Translations under genes and position numbers: made by a program
NCBI RefSeq assembly: GCF_009749525.1
Contig: NZ_WOAC01000005.1
Span: 1-64,000 of the forward strand
Length of the DNA stretch: 64,000 nucleotides
Reading direction: 5' to 3'
From: Mesorhizobium xinjiangense
GTDB lineage: Bacteria > Pseudomonadota > Alphaproteobacteria > Rhizobiales > Rhizobiaceae
Shown: piece after piece, positions 26,183 to 34,229 of the stretch
Layout of the letters: each line of letters starts with the position of its first letter
Numbering within the stretch: position 1 is the stretch's first letter
Notes under the pieces: generated by a model
Seen by the model: the letters and a program-made list of their open reading frames with translations, nothing else
Databases searched by the model: none
What the model was told of the DNA's origin: nothing

Positions 26183-27742
26183 ATGAAAAAGCTCCTTTTC
26201 GCAGCTCTCGCGGCAACTGCCCTGAGCATCGCCTCGCCGGTCACGGCACAGCAGACGCCGCCAAACGTGTTGGTGGTCGGCCAGATCGCCGAGCCGAAAT
26301 CGCTCGATCCGCATGCCGTGACGGCGGTGAACGATTTCCGCATTCTCGTGAACCTCTATGACGGTCTCACCCGCTACAAGGACGGTACGCTGGAGGTGGA
26401 GCCTTCGCTGGCGGAAAGCTGGACGATTTCCGAAGACGGCAAGACCTACACATTCAAGCTGCGCGAGGGTGTGACCTTTCATGACGGTTCGCGGTTCAAC
26501 GCCGAGGCGGTGAAATTCAACTTCGACCGCATGCTGGACGAGAACCACCCCTTCCACGACACCGGCCCGTTCCCTCTGGCCTTCTTCTTCTCCTCGGTCG
26601 AGGAGGTGACGGCCGTCGACAGCCTGACCGTCGAGTTCAGGCTGGCGGAACCCTATGCGCCCTTTCTGTCCAACCTCGCCTATCCCACCGGCCTGATCGT
26701 CTCGCCTGCCGCAATCGAGGAACATGGCCAAGATTTCGGACGCCATCCGAGCGGCACCGGCGCCTACAAGTTCGAAGAGTGGCAGTCGAATTCGCGTGTC
26801 GTTGTGAGCCGCAATGAGGACTACTGGGACGGCGTGCCGCCGCTCCAGGCGGTGATCTATCGCCCGATCACCGACGCCAACACCCGCATTGCCGAGATGC
26901 TGTCGGGCGGGCTCGACGTGATGGTCGAGGTACCGCCGGACAGCTTGCAGCAATTCAGGGACGATGGTGCCTTCTCGGTCTACGAACAGGCAGGTCCACA
27001 TGTGTGGTTCCTGATCCTCAACATGAAGGAAGGCCCGTTCGCCGACCGGAAAATCCGCCAGGCGGCCAACTATGCGGTGAACAAGGAAGCAATCGTCGAC
27101 AACGTCCTGCAGGGCACGGCCGAGGTCGCGGCCGGGCCAACGCCGCCCGCCTTCGCCTGGGCCTACAACGAAGAACTGGAGCCCTATCCCTACGATCCCG
27201 ACAAGGCGAAGGCGCTCCTCGCGGAAGCCGGCTATGACGGCGAGACGCTCACCTTCTATGTGACGGAGGGAGGCTCCGGCATGCTCGATCCGATCACCAT
27301 GGGCACCGCCATACAGGCGGACCTCGAGGCAGTCGGCATGAAAGTCGAGATCGAGACCTATGAGTGGAACACGTTCCTCGGCGAAGTCAATCCGGGCCTC
27401 GAAGGCAAGGCCGACATGGCCGAGATGGCATGGATGACCAACGATCCCGATACACTGCCCTTCCTCACCCTGCGCTCGCACGCTTTCCCGAGCGAAGGCG
27501 GCTTCAATTCGGGCTACTACTCCAACGAGCGGGTCGACGAACTGCTCGACGAGGCCCGCGCCGCAACGGACCAGGCCAGGCGCGCCGAGCTTTACAAGGA
27601 TATGCAGGAAATCGTTCAGGAGGATGCTCCCTGGGTCTTCGTCGCCAACTGGAAGCAGAACGCGGTGACCGGGGCCAATGTCCAGAACTTCGCACTGCAG
27701 CCCTCCTTCTTCCTGATGCTGCAGGACGTCGCCAAGCCCTGA
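26183..27742 (+). CDS. ABC transporter substrate-binding protein, family 5 (Opp/Dpp type)
   Basis: A 519-residue periplasmic binding protein with a signal peptide (MKKLLFAALAATALSIA, then PVTAQQ) and the family-5 layout: EPKSLDPHAVT near residue 30, LAESWTISEDGKTYTFKLR near 75 and FSSVEEVTAVD near 135, typical of oligopeptide, dipeptide or glutathione importers. I prefer ATG 26183 (AGGA upstream) to ATG 26174. It is the first gene of an operon with permease, permease-ATPase fusion, ATPase and GntR genes. The ligand is unknown; the divergent amidohydrolase suggests an N-modified amino acid or small peptide. Confidence 0.9.
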   Translation: MKKLLFAALAATALSIASPVTAQQTPPNVLVVGQIAEPKSLDPHAVTAVNDFRILVNLYDGLTRYKDGTLEVEPSLAESWTISEDGKTYTFKLREGVTFHDGSRFNAEAVKFNFDRMLDENHPFHDTGPFPLAFFFSSVEEVTAVDSLTVEFRLAEPYAPFLSNLAYPTGLIVSPAAIEEHGQDFGRHPSGTGAYKFEEWQSNSRVVVSRNEDYWDGVPPLQAVIYRPITDANTRIAEMLSGGLDVMVEVPPDSLQQFRDDGAFSVYEQAGPHVWFLILNMKEGPFADRKIRQAANYAVNKEAIVDNVLQGTAEVAAGPTPPAFAWAYNEELEPYPYDPDKAKALLAEAGYDGETLTFYVTEGGSGMLDPITMGTAIQADLEAVGMKVEIETYEWNTFLGEVNPGLEGKADMAEMAWMTNDPDTLPFLTLRSHAFPSEGGFNSGYYSNERVDELLDEARAATDQARRAELYKDMQEIVQEDAPWVFVANWKQNAVTGANVQNFALQPSFFLMLQDVAKP

Positions 27743-27808
27743 CGCGCATGGCCCGTACCCGGCGCACTCCGCCAGGTGCGGCCTGACCACCAACCGGGAG
27801 TCGAGCCC

Positions 27809-28756
27809 GTGTCCACCTACATCGCCAAGCGCCTGCTTGCCGCCATCCCCGTTTTGTTCGGGCTGTCGATCATCGTCTTCCTGATCATGGCGATGATCCC
27901 CGGCGATCCGGCGACCGCCATTCTCGGCTCCTACGCGACACCCGAAAATGTCGAAAAGCTCAACCGCGATCTCGGCCTCGATAAGCCGCTGCCGCAACAA
28001 TACCTGATCTGGCTCGGCAACCTGCTGCAGGGCGATTTCGGCCGATCCTTCACGCTCAACAGGCCGGTGCTGGACGAAGTGCTCGAGCGGTTCTCTGCAA
28101 CACTGATCCTGGCGGGGACCTCGTTGGTGCTGTGCACGGTGTTCGGCCTGCTGGCGGGCATCGTCTCGGCCGTCCGCCAGTTCGGCTGGACCGACCGCAT
28201 CGTCACGTTCTTCGTGCTGATCGGCATTTCCATCCCGTCGTTCTTCCTCGGCCTGCTGCTGATTCTGCTCTTTGCTGTCCGGTTCAAGCTGTTTCCCGCC
28301 TCCGGCATGTACGCCATATACGGCGGAGGCGATTTGCCCGACCTTCTGCGCCATCTCTTCCTGCCCGCCGTCGCTCTGGCGGTGATCGCCACGGGCGTGA
28401 TCGCCCGGCTGACACGGACCGCGATGCTGGAGGTGTTGCGGCAGGACTATATCCGCACGGCTCGCGCCAAGGGGCTCAGCGAGCGCAAGGTGATCTACAT
28501 GCACGCGCTCAAGGCGGCGATGGTGAGCGTGGTGCCGGTCATCGGCCTGCAGGCGGGGTTCGTCCTCGGCGGCGCGGTTTACATCGAGACGGTGTTCCAA
28601 TGGCCCGGCATCGGAGCCATGCTGGTCAAGGCCATCTCCACCCGCGACCTGCTGCTCGTTCAGGGCGGAGTGCTGTTCGTCGCGGCAGCCTATGTGTTCG
28701 TCAACCTCATCGCCGATGTCGTCCAATCGATTCTCGACCCGAGGCTGAAGTCATGA
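27809..28756 (+). CDS. ABC transporter permease, DppB-like
   Basis: A 315-residue inner-membrane permease with six hydrophobic segments, a long first periplasmic loop (ATPENVEKLNRDLGLDKPL) and the cytoplasmic EAA loop (RQDYIRTARAKGLSERKV near residue 210) that contacts the ATPase. It pairs with the permease half of the next gene. The start GTG 27809 has GGGAG eight bases upstream. Its stop overlaps the next ATG (ATGA). Confidence 0.9.
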   Translation: MSTYIAKRLLAAIPVLFGLSIIVFLIMAMIPGDPATAILGSYATPENVEKLNRDLGLDKPLPQQYLIWLGNLLQGDFGRSFTLNRPVLDEVLERFSATLILAGTSLVLCTVFGLLAGIVSAVRQFGWTDRIVTFFVLIGISIPSFFLGLLLILLFAVRFKLFPASGMYAIYGGGDLPDLLRHLFLPAVALAVIATGVIARLTRTAMLEVLRQDYIRTARAKGLSERKVIYMHALKAAMVSVVPVIGLQAGFVLGGAVYIETVFQWPGIGAMLVKAISTRDLLLVQGGVLFVAAAYVFVNLIADVVQSILDPRLKS

Positions 28757-30561
28757 CGACGGCCGTCGACACCGACCGACCTGCCGACAAACACGCCCGC
28801 CGACCCAGCGCCTGGCAACTCTTGATGAACAACCGGCTGGCGGCGGTCGGCTTCTACGTCATTTTCGTGATCGTGTTCGTGGCGCTTCTGGCACCGCTTT
28901 TGCCCCTACAGGACCCGAATGCCACCAGCCCGGCCGACCGACTGCTGCCGGTCTTCACGGACGGACATGTTCTGGGCACTGACCAGCTCGGACGCGATGT
29001 GCTTTCACGGCTCGTGTGGGGAACGCGTGTGTCGCTGCTTGTCGGCATCTCGGCGTCGCTGCTCGCGGCCCTCTTCGGGTCCCTGATCGGGCTTGTCGCG
29101 GGCTATTGGGGCGGGCGGGCCGACAACCTCATCATGCGGGGCATCGACATGCTGATGGCGTTCCCGTACATCCTGCTTGCACTGGCCATCGTCGCGGTGC
29201 TCGGGCCCGGCCTGCTCAATGCGCTCTACGCCATCGCCGTCGTCAACATCCCGTTCTTCGCGCGCAATGTTCGCGGTGTCACGCTCGGCCTGTCGCGGCG
29301 TGAGTTCGTCGATGCCGCCCGGCTTTCCGGCAAGGGCCACGTCTCGATCCTGCTGACAGAGATCCTGCCCAATGTCATGCCGATCATCGTCATTACCGCG
29401 TCGACCACGGTCGGATGGATGATCTTGGAGACGGCGGGCCTGAGCTTCCTCGGCCTCGGCGCGCAACCGCCGCAGGCCGACCTCGGCTCAATGCTCGGGC
29501 AAGGCAGGTCGCTGCTGTTCACCTCGCCGATGATCTCGATCATCCCCGGCATCACGGTGTTCATGATTGTCATGAGCATCAACCTGCTGGGCGACGGCGT
29601 TCGTGACACACTCGATCCGCGACTGCGCGCCGGTGCGCTCAATCGCCCGATGCCGGTCACCAAGATCAACCGTCGCACGACGCCGGAGCCGCCAGGCGAT
29701 ACAGGTGCGGCCGCGCTGTCGGTGACCGGTCTTGAAACCAGCTTCGAGAGCACGGCCGGCCCGCAGCCTGCAGTCAAGGGCGTCAGCTTCTCATTGCGCA
29801 AGGGTGAATGCCTCGGCCTGGTCGGCGAAAGTGGTTCGGGAAAGAGCGTCACCGCATTGTCACTGCTTGGCCTCGTTGCCTCACCGCCCGGCGTGATCAC
29901 CGGTGGTACGGTCACGATCGAGGGACGCGACATGTTCACGCTGTCAGAAAGCGAGATCAGCGCCTTTCGCGGCAGCAAGGTGTCATACGTCTTCCAGGAT
30001 CCGCTGACCACGCTTCACCCGCTCTACACGATCGGCGAGCAGGTCGCCGAGGCGGTACGCGCCCACCGGCCGGTCGGCCGGTCCGACGCCTGGTCCAAGG
30101 CGGTCGAACTGCTGAAGATCGTGCGCATCCCGGAGGCCGAGAAGCGCGCCAATGCCTACCCGCACGAGTTGTCCGGCGGTCAGCGCCAGCGCGTCGGGAT
30201 CGCCATGGCGCTCGCCGACGACCCGGACATCATCATCGCCGACGAACCGACGACCGCGCTCGACGTGACTGTTCAGGCCGAGATCCTGCGCCTGCTCCAG
30301 GTGCTGCGTCAGGAGCGTGGGCTGGCATTGCTCTTCATCACCCACGATTTCGGTGTCGTGGCGGAGATCTGCGACCGGGTGGCAGTCATGCGATTTGGCG
30401 AGATCGTGGAGGCTGGCAACACCGCGGAAGTGCTCGGCAATCCACAGCACCCTTACACCAGGCGGCTCATCGCCTGCGTGCCGAGGCCGGGGCAAGGCAG
30501 GGCGTTTCTTGACGGCGTGCGAGAGCTGCCGCCGGAAACCGGGAGAACAGGCAGGACATGA
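28753..30561 (+). CDS. Fused ABC permease and ATPase (DppC-DppD fusion)
   Basis: A 602-residue fusion. Residues 1-300 are a DppC-like permease with an N-terminal cytoplasmic tail, six helices and an EAA loop (RREFVDAARLSGKGH). After a short linker rich in proline and threonine (near 310) comes a complete ATPase: Walker A GESGSGKS near 365, Q-loop VFQDPLTTLHP, signature LSGGQRQR, Walker B IIIADEPTTALD, H-loop THD, and the C-terminal PQHPYTRRLI element of Opp/Dpp ATPases. In most bacteria these are two genes. The frame is open across the joint with no stop, so this is a real fusion in this sequence. It overlaps both neighbours by ATGA. Confidence 0.9.
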   Translation: MTTAVDTDRPADKHARRPSAWQLLMNNRLAAVGFYVIFVIVFVALLAPLLPLQDPNATSPADRLLPVFTDGHVLGTDQLGRDVLSRLVWGTRVSLLVGISASLLAALFGSLIGLVAGYWGGRADNLIMRGIDMLMAFPYILLALAIVAVLGPGLLNALYAIAVVNIPFFARNVRGVTLGLSRREFVDAARLSGKGHVSILLTEILPNVMPIIVITASTTVGWMILETAGLSFLGLGAQPPQADLGSMLGQGRSLLFTSPMISIIPGITVFMIVMSINLLGDGVRDTLDPRLRAGALNRPMPVTKINRRTTPEPPGDTGAAALSVTGLETSFESTAGPQPAVKGVSFSLRKGECLGLVGESGSGKSVTALSLLGLVASPPGVITGGTVTIEGRDMFTLSESEISAFRGSKVSYVFQDPLTTLHPLYTIGEQVAEAVRAHRPVGRSDAWSKAVELLKIVRIPEAEKRANAYPHELSGGQRQRVGIAMALADDPDIIIADEPTTALDVTVQAEILRLLQVLRQERGLALLFITHDFGVVAEICDRVAVMRFGEIVEAGNTAEVLGNPQHPYTRRLIACVPRPGQGRAFLDGVRELPPETGRTGRT

Positions 30562-31364
30562 CAACGGTCGATGCCATCAGCGTCAGTAATCTTTGCAAGA
30601 CCTTCGGCGGCACGCGCTCGCTGTTCGGCGGGCGAAGCCACGAGATCCGAGCGGTCAAGGATGTGACGCTCGCACTCAATCACGGGGAGACGCTCGCCAT
30701 CGTCGGAGAGAGCGGTTCGGGCAAGTCGACGCTGGCGCGGATGGTCGTTGGGCTTGAGGTGCCAACGTCGGGTGAGATGAAGATTGCGGGCAGGGACGCA
30801 TCCGCGCTCCGCGCCAAGGGGCCCAGGGCATTCGGCCAGACGATCCAGTACGTCTTCCAGGATCCGGTATCCTCGCTCAACCCGCGCAAGACGATCGGCT
30901 CGATCCTCGAAGCACCGCTCAAAAGGCTCAAGGGATATGGCGGGCCGCGCCGGCGCGCGCGGATGAAAGAGCTTATGGATGCCGTGCGGATGCCAACCGA
31001 TGCACTCGAGCGCTATCCGCACGAGTTTTCCGGCGGTCAGTCGCAGCGCATCGCCATAGCGCGCGCGTTGGCCGCCGAACCGCGGATCATGGTGCTCGAC
31101 GAACCAGTGTCGGCGCTCGACGTATCGGTGCAGGCGCAGGTGCTCCTGCTGCTCGAGGATCTGCGCAACGAATTCGACCTTTCCTACCTGTTCATCAGCC
31201 ACGACCTGGCCGTGGTGGAGGCCATCTCCGATCGCGTCGCGGTCATGTATTTCGGAGAGGTGGTCGAGGTCGGATCGGCAGAGCGGCTTTTCAGGTCGCC
31301 ACAACACGAATACACGAAGAAGCTGATCTCCAGCGCGCCACGCTTGGAGACGCCGACTGGTTGA
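30558..31364 (+). CDS. ABC transporter ATPase, DppF-like
   Basis: A 268-residue second ATPase for the same transporter. Walker A GESGSGKST near residue 50, VFQDPVSSLNPR near 100, signature FSGGQSQR near 155, Walker B IMVLDEPVSALD and switch histidine ISHD follow in order, with the terminal SPQHEYTKKLI element. It starts in a four-base overlap with the fused gene and should pair with its ATPase half. The regulator gene follows. Confidence 0.92.
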   Translation: MTTVDAISVSNLCKTFGGTRSLFGGRSHEIRAVKDVTLALNHGETLAIVGESGSGKSTLARMVVGLEVPTSGEMKIAGRDASALRAKGPRAFGQTIQYVFQDPVSSLNPRKTIGSILEAPLKRLKGYGGPRRRARMKELMDAVRMPTDALERYPHEFSGGQSQRIAIARALAAEPRIMVLDEPVSALDVSVQAQVLLLLEDLRNEFDLSYLFISHDLAVVEAISDRVAVMYFGEVVEVGSAERLFRSPQHEYTKKLISSAPRLETPTG

Positions 31365-31419
31365 CGTTCTGGGAATGGCGGGTTCCGCAGATTGGAAAGA
31401 CGCCATCGGAAAGGTTTTC

Positions 31420-32187
31420 ATGGACGCACCTGCCATCGCGCGGCGGCGCAAGCGACCGGATGTAATCGCGGACCAGATCCGCGAGCGTATCATCGTGGAA
31501 GGGCTTTCGCCTGGTGACCGGCTGCCGCATGCATGGATCGAGACCGAGACTTGGCGAGTGTCGCGCGGGACGATGCGGGAGGCGCTGAAGATACTGGAAT
31601 CGCAAGGCCTGATCGTCAGCAAGACAGGTCCGAGGGGCGGAACCTTCGTCTCCTCCGTCGAGCCGGAGCAGGCCATCATGATGCTCGACAACCTTTTCCT
31701 GCATCAGCCCCCGTCGATCGCGGATATCTATACCATCCGCAAGGAACTGGAGCCGCTAATGGCGGCCTCGCTCGCCGGTAACGTCTCGGATGAAACATTC
31801 GGGCTGCTCCATGCCAAGATCCGACTTTACGAAAGCGAGCCGGCAACTGTGGAGGAGGAATACCGTCAGCGGCTGGCCGAGCTCGACTTCCATGTGGAAT
31901 TGACGCGAATCTGCCAGAACCGGCTGCTTGGGTTCGTATGCCGGTTCCTCATCAGCCTTCTGAGAGACATGGCAGTCTGCCGAGACATCTACCGCCAGCG
32001 CAATCCCAAATTGCGCGAGACCGGGCTGCATTATCAGGTAGAACTGCTCAAGGCGATCAAGGCCGGCGACGCAGAACGCACCCATGCAATTATGCATGCG
32101 CACATGACGGCTGCCGAAACATATATGCTCGAGCGTGCGGAGATTCGGCGCAAGGGCCGGCGATGGGCGGAACCTGCCCCGCTCTAG
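31420..32187 (+). CDS. GntR-family transcriptional regulator, FCD subfamily
   Basis: A 255-residue regulator. The N-terminal winged helix (RPDVIADQIRERIIVEGLSPG, then WRVSRGTMREALKILESQGLI) binds DNA, and the all-helical FCD domain (from about residue 90: YTIRKELEPLMAA, ELDFHVELTRIC, HYQVELLKAIKAGD) usually binds a carboxylic acid with a metal. I chose ATG 31420 with GGAAAGG upstream; ATG 31375 is possible and would add 15 residues. It closes the ABC operon and probably controls it through the inverted repeats near 26107-26140. Confidence 0.85.
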   Translation: MDAPAIARRRKRPDVIADQIRERIIVEGLSPGDRLPHAWIETETWRVSRGTMREALKILESQGLIVSKTGPRGGTFVSSVEPEQAIMMLDNLFLHQPPSIADIYTIRKELEPLMAASLAGNVSDETFGLLHAKIRLYESEPATVEEEYRQRLAELDFHVELTRICQNRLLGFVCRFLISLLRDMAVCRDIYRQRNPKLRETGLHYQVELLKAIKAGDAERTHAIMHAHMTAAETYMLERAEIRRKGRRWAEPAPL

Positions 32188-32355
32188 CTGCGCATGACAT
32201 GTGCAAAGGCTTTGGAGTCGAGATTGGCAAAGCAGTGATAGTAGCGCCGCTCGTGTTGGATATTGCCTGCGCGCTCGCCCTTGTGGGCCGATGATCTCCC
32301 AGATCTCGTCGGGCAGGGCGGCAACCCCTCGCTTGGCAAGTGGTGCCGAGTGTTC

Positions 32356-32499
32356 TCAACAATTGCCGTCGGCGCCGGTCGGCTTGTCTCGCGATGCGGG
32401 GCCGGGGCCGCGCATGTAATGCAATTCCGGTCGGTAGCCATTGCCGAACATCTGCCGCAGCCTGAACAGAGTCCGTCGGATGGCGTCGATCAGGCTCAT
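32356..32499 (-). CDS. 47-aa hypothetical protein after the sulfatase
   Basis: A short frame starting MSLIDAIRRTLFRLRQMFGNG, basic, with a GHYMRGPG-like turn (ELHYMRGPGPASRDK). GGAGG stands ten bases before the ATG, the best ribosome site in the area, and the frame follows the sulfatase gene closely. Downstream sequence to about 32190 has protein-like frames in other registers (LPDEIWEIIGPQ), so this could be the N-terminus of a longer frameshifted gene. No family was recognised. Confidence 0.4.
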   Translation of the reverse strand: MSLIDAIRRTLFRLRQMFGNGYRPELHYMRGPGPASRDKPTGADGNC

Positions 32500-32546
32500 T
32501 GCACCAGATGTCCTCCTTGCTCGGCCGGAGTTGCCGGCCCAACCTT

Positions 32547-34229
32547 TCATTCGGCGGCCTTGCGTGGGCGGAAATCGCTTACGGGATGCGGCTTGAGCTT
32601 CACCGTCAGCTCTTCAGGAAGCTCCGTACCGTCATAGAGGCCGAGCAGCACGCCGCGGCGTCCGCTCTTGCCCTTCAACTTGTCGAGCGTTTCATCCGAG
32701 ATGGCCGTGCGCTGCGACAGGCGGCGCGCCCAGGCGCCGAGCCGCTCGTAGAGCCGGTCGATCTCGGTGGCGCAAGCCGGGTCCTCGCCGCGATCGACGA
32801 ACTCGTCCGGGTCGGTCTCGAGATCGAACAGCATCGGCCGGAAGCCGCCCTCGAAATGGATCATCTTCCAGCGCCCGTCGAAGACCATGAAGGCGCGCGC
32901 AGCACGGTGGGCGAGGCCGAGCTTGTCGGCCATCGGCGTGGTCGAATAGTCGAATTCGCAAATGACGTGGTCGCGCCATTTCTCGGGTGTCGTGCCGTGC
33001 AGGAAGGGCGTCAGCGCGCGCCCCTCCAGGATATGGCCGGGCACCTTGGCGCCGGTCGCCTCCATGAAGGTCGGCGCGAGGTCGATCGCCTCGACAAGGG
33101 CGTCGCAGGTCGTTCCGCGCGTGGCATCGGCCTCTTCCCGCGGGTCGTAGACGATCATCGGGATCTTCACCGCCTGTTCGTGGAAGAAGTTCTTCTCGCC
33201 CAGCCAGTGGTCGCCCAGATAGTCGCCATGGTCGGATGTCAGCACGATCATCGTGTCCTCCATGCGCCCGGTCTTCTCCAGGTGGGCGAAGAGGCGGCCC
33301 ATCTGGTCGTCGCACTGCTTGATGAGCGCCATATAGGCGGGGATGACGTTTGCCCGCGCATCGTCGCGCGACTGTCCGCGCGCGACAAGCGTGTCCATGT
33401 AGGCGGCATAGACGGGGTGCGGGTCGATGCGCTCGCGCGGATCGCGGTTGGCCGGCTGGACATCCGCTTCTGCGTACATGTGCGCATAAGGCGCGGGGAC
33501 GATGTAGGGCCAGTGCGGCTTGATATAGGAGAGGTGGCAGAGCCAGGGCTGTGCATCGCGTCCGTCGTCTTCGAGGAAGTCGATGCAGCGGCCGGTCAGC
33601 CACGGGGTCTCGCTGTCCTCCTCGCGCACATTGGCTTCGTAACGGGCGAACTGCGACAGCCAGCCGGACGCCATCTTGCCGTCGTCGGTCACGCCGGAAT
33701 TGGCATATTCGTTCCACGGATTGTCGCCGGGATAGCCGCGCGCCTTGAGATATTCGTTATAGGGCGAGCGGCTCTCGTCGTAATAGCCGTCCACGCCTTC
33801 GGCCCACAGCCCGTCGTCGCGCACGACGACATCGAATCCGCATTCGGCAAGCCGGGCGCCGATGATGCTGTCCGGCGCTATGCCGAGCCGGCGCAGCCCT
33901 TCGGCATCGGCTTCCATGTGGGTCTTGCCGACCAGGAAGGCGTCCATGCCGTTGGCGCGCAGGTGGTCGCCCAGCGTCTGCTCGCCGACCTTGAGGGGGA
34001 AGTTGTTGCGCTGGGCGCCATGGGAATGGACGTAGCGGCCGGTGTAGAAGCTCATGCGCGAGGAGCCGCAGATCGGAGACTGCACATAGGCCCTGGTGAA
34101 GCGCACGCCCTTCGCGGCGAGCGCGTCGATATGCGGGGTCTTGAGCGTCTTGTGGCCGGCGCAGGACAGGTAGTCCCATCGCAACTGGTCGAACATGATG
34201 AAGAGGATGTTGCGGACGGTCCTGGTCAT
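32547..34229 (-). CDS. Sulfatase-like hydrolase with C-x-S-x-R active site
   Basis: A 560-residue alkaline-phosphatase-superfamily hydrolase without a signal peptide, hence cytoplasmic. The metal site opens with NILFIMFDQLRWD near residue 8. The catalytic motif is ICGSSRMSFYTGR near residue 57, with serine where most sulfatases have proline or alanine; the cysteine would become formylglycine. A second metal block (LTSDHGDYLGDH) and a lysine/histidine block (GEKNFFHEQAVKIPMIVYDP) follow near 320-345. Its start overlaps the stop of the TRAP permease (ATGA), so it probably acts on an imported sulfate ester or phosphonate ester. It resembles choline-sulfatase or phosphonate monoester hydrolase relatives more than periplasmic arylsulfatases. 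Confidence 0.82.
   Translation of the reverse strand: MTRTVRNILFIMFDQLRWDYLSCAGHKTLKTPHIDALAAKGVRFTRAYVQSPICGSSRMSFYTGRYVHSHGAQRNNFPLKVGEQTLGDHLRANGMDAFLVGKTHMEADAEGLRRLGIAPDSIIGARLAECGFDVVVRDDGLWAEGVDGYYDESRSPYNEYLKARGYPGDNPWNEYANSGVTDDGKMASGWLSQFARYEANVREEDSETPWLTGRCIDFLEDDGRDAQPWLCHLSYIKPHWPYIVPAPYAHMYAEADVQPANRDPRERIDPHPVYAAYMDTLVARGQSRDDARANVIPAYMALIKQCDDQMGRLFAHLEKTGRMEDTMIVLTSDHGDYLGDHWLGEKNFFHEQAVKIPMIVYDPREEADATRGTTCDALVEAIDLAPTFMEATGAKVPGHILEGRALTPFLHGTTPEKWRDHVICEFDYSTTPMADKLGLAHRAARAFMVFDGRWKMIHFEGGFRPMLFDLETDPDEFVDRGEDPACATEIDRLYERLGAWARRLSQRTAISDETLDKLKGKSGRRGVLLGLYDGTELPEELTVKLKPHPVSDFRPRKAAE

Noticed and set aside
26114-28726. 870-codon minus-strand open frame opposite the ABC binding protein and permease
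   Set aside because: Low-complexity His/Arg/Asp sequence without a domain, antisense to well-supported genes.
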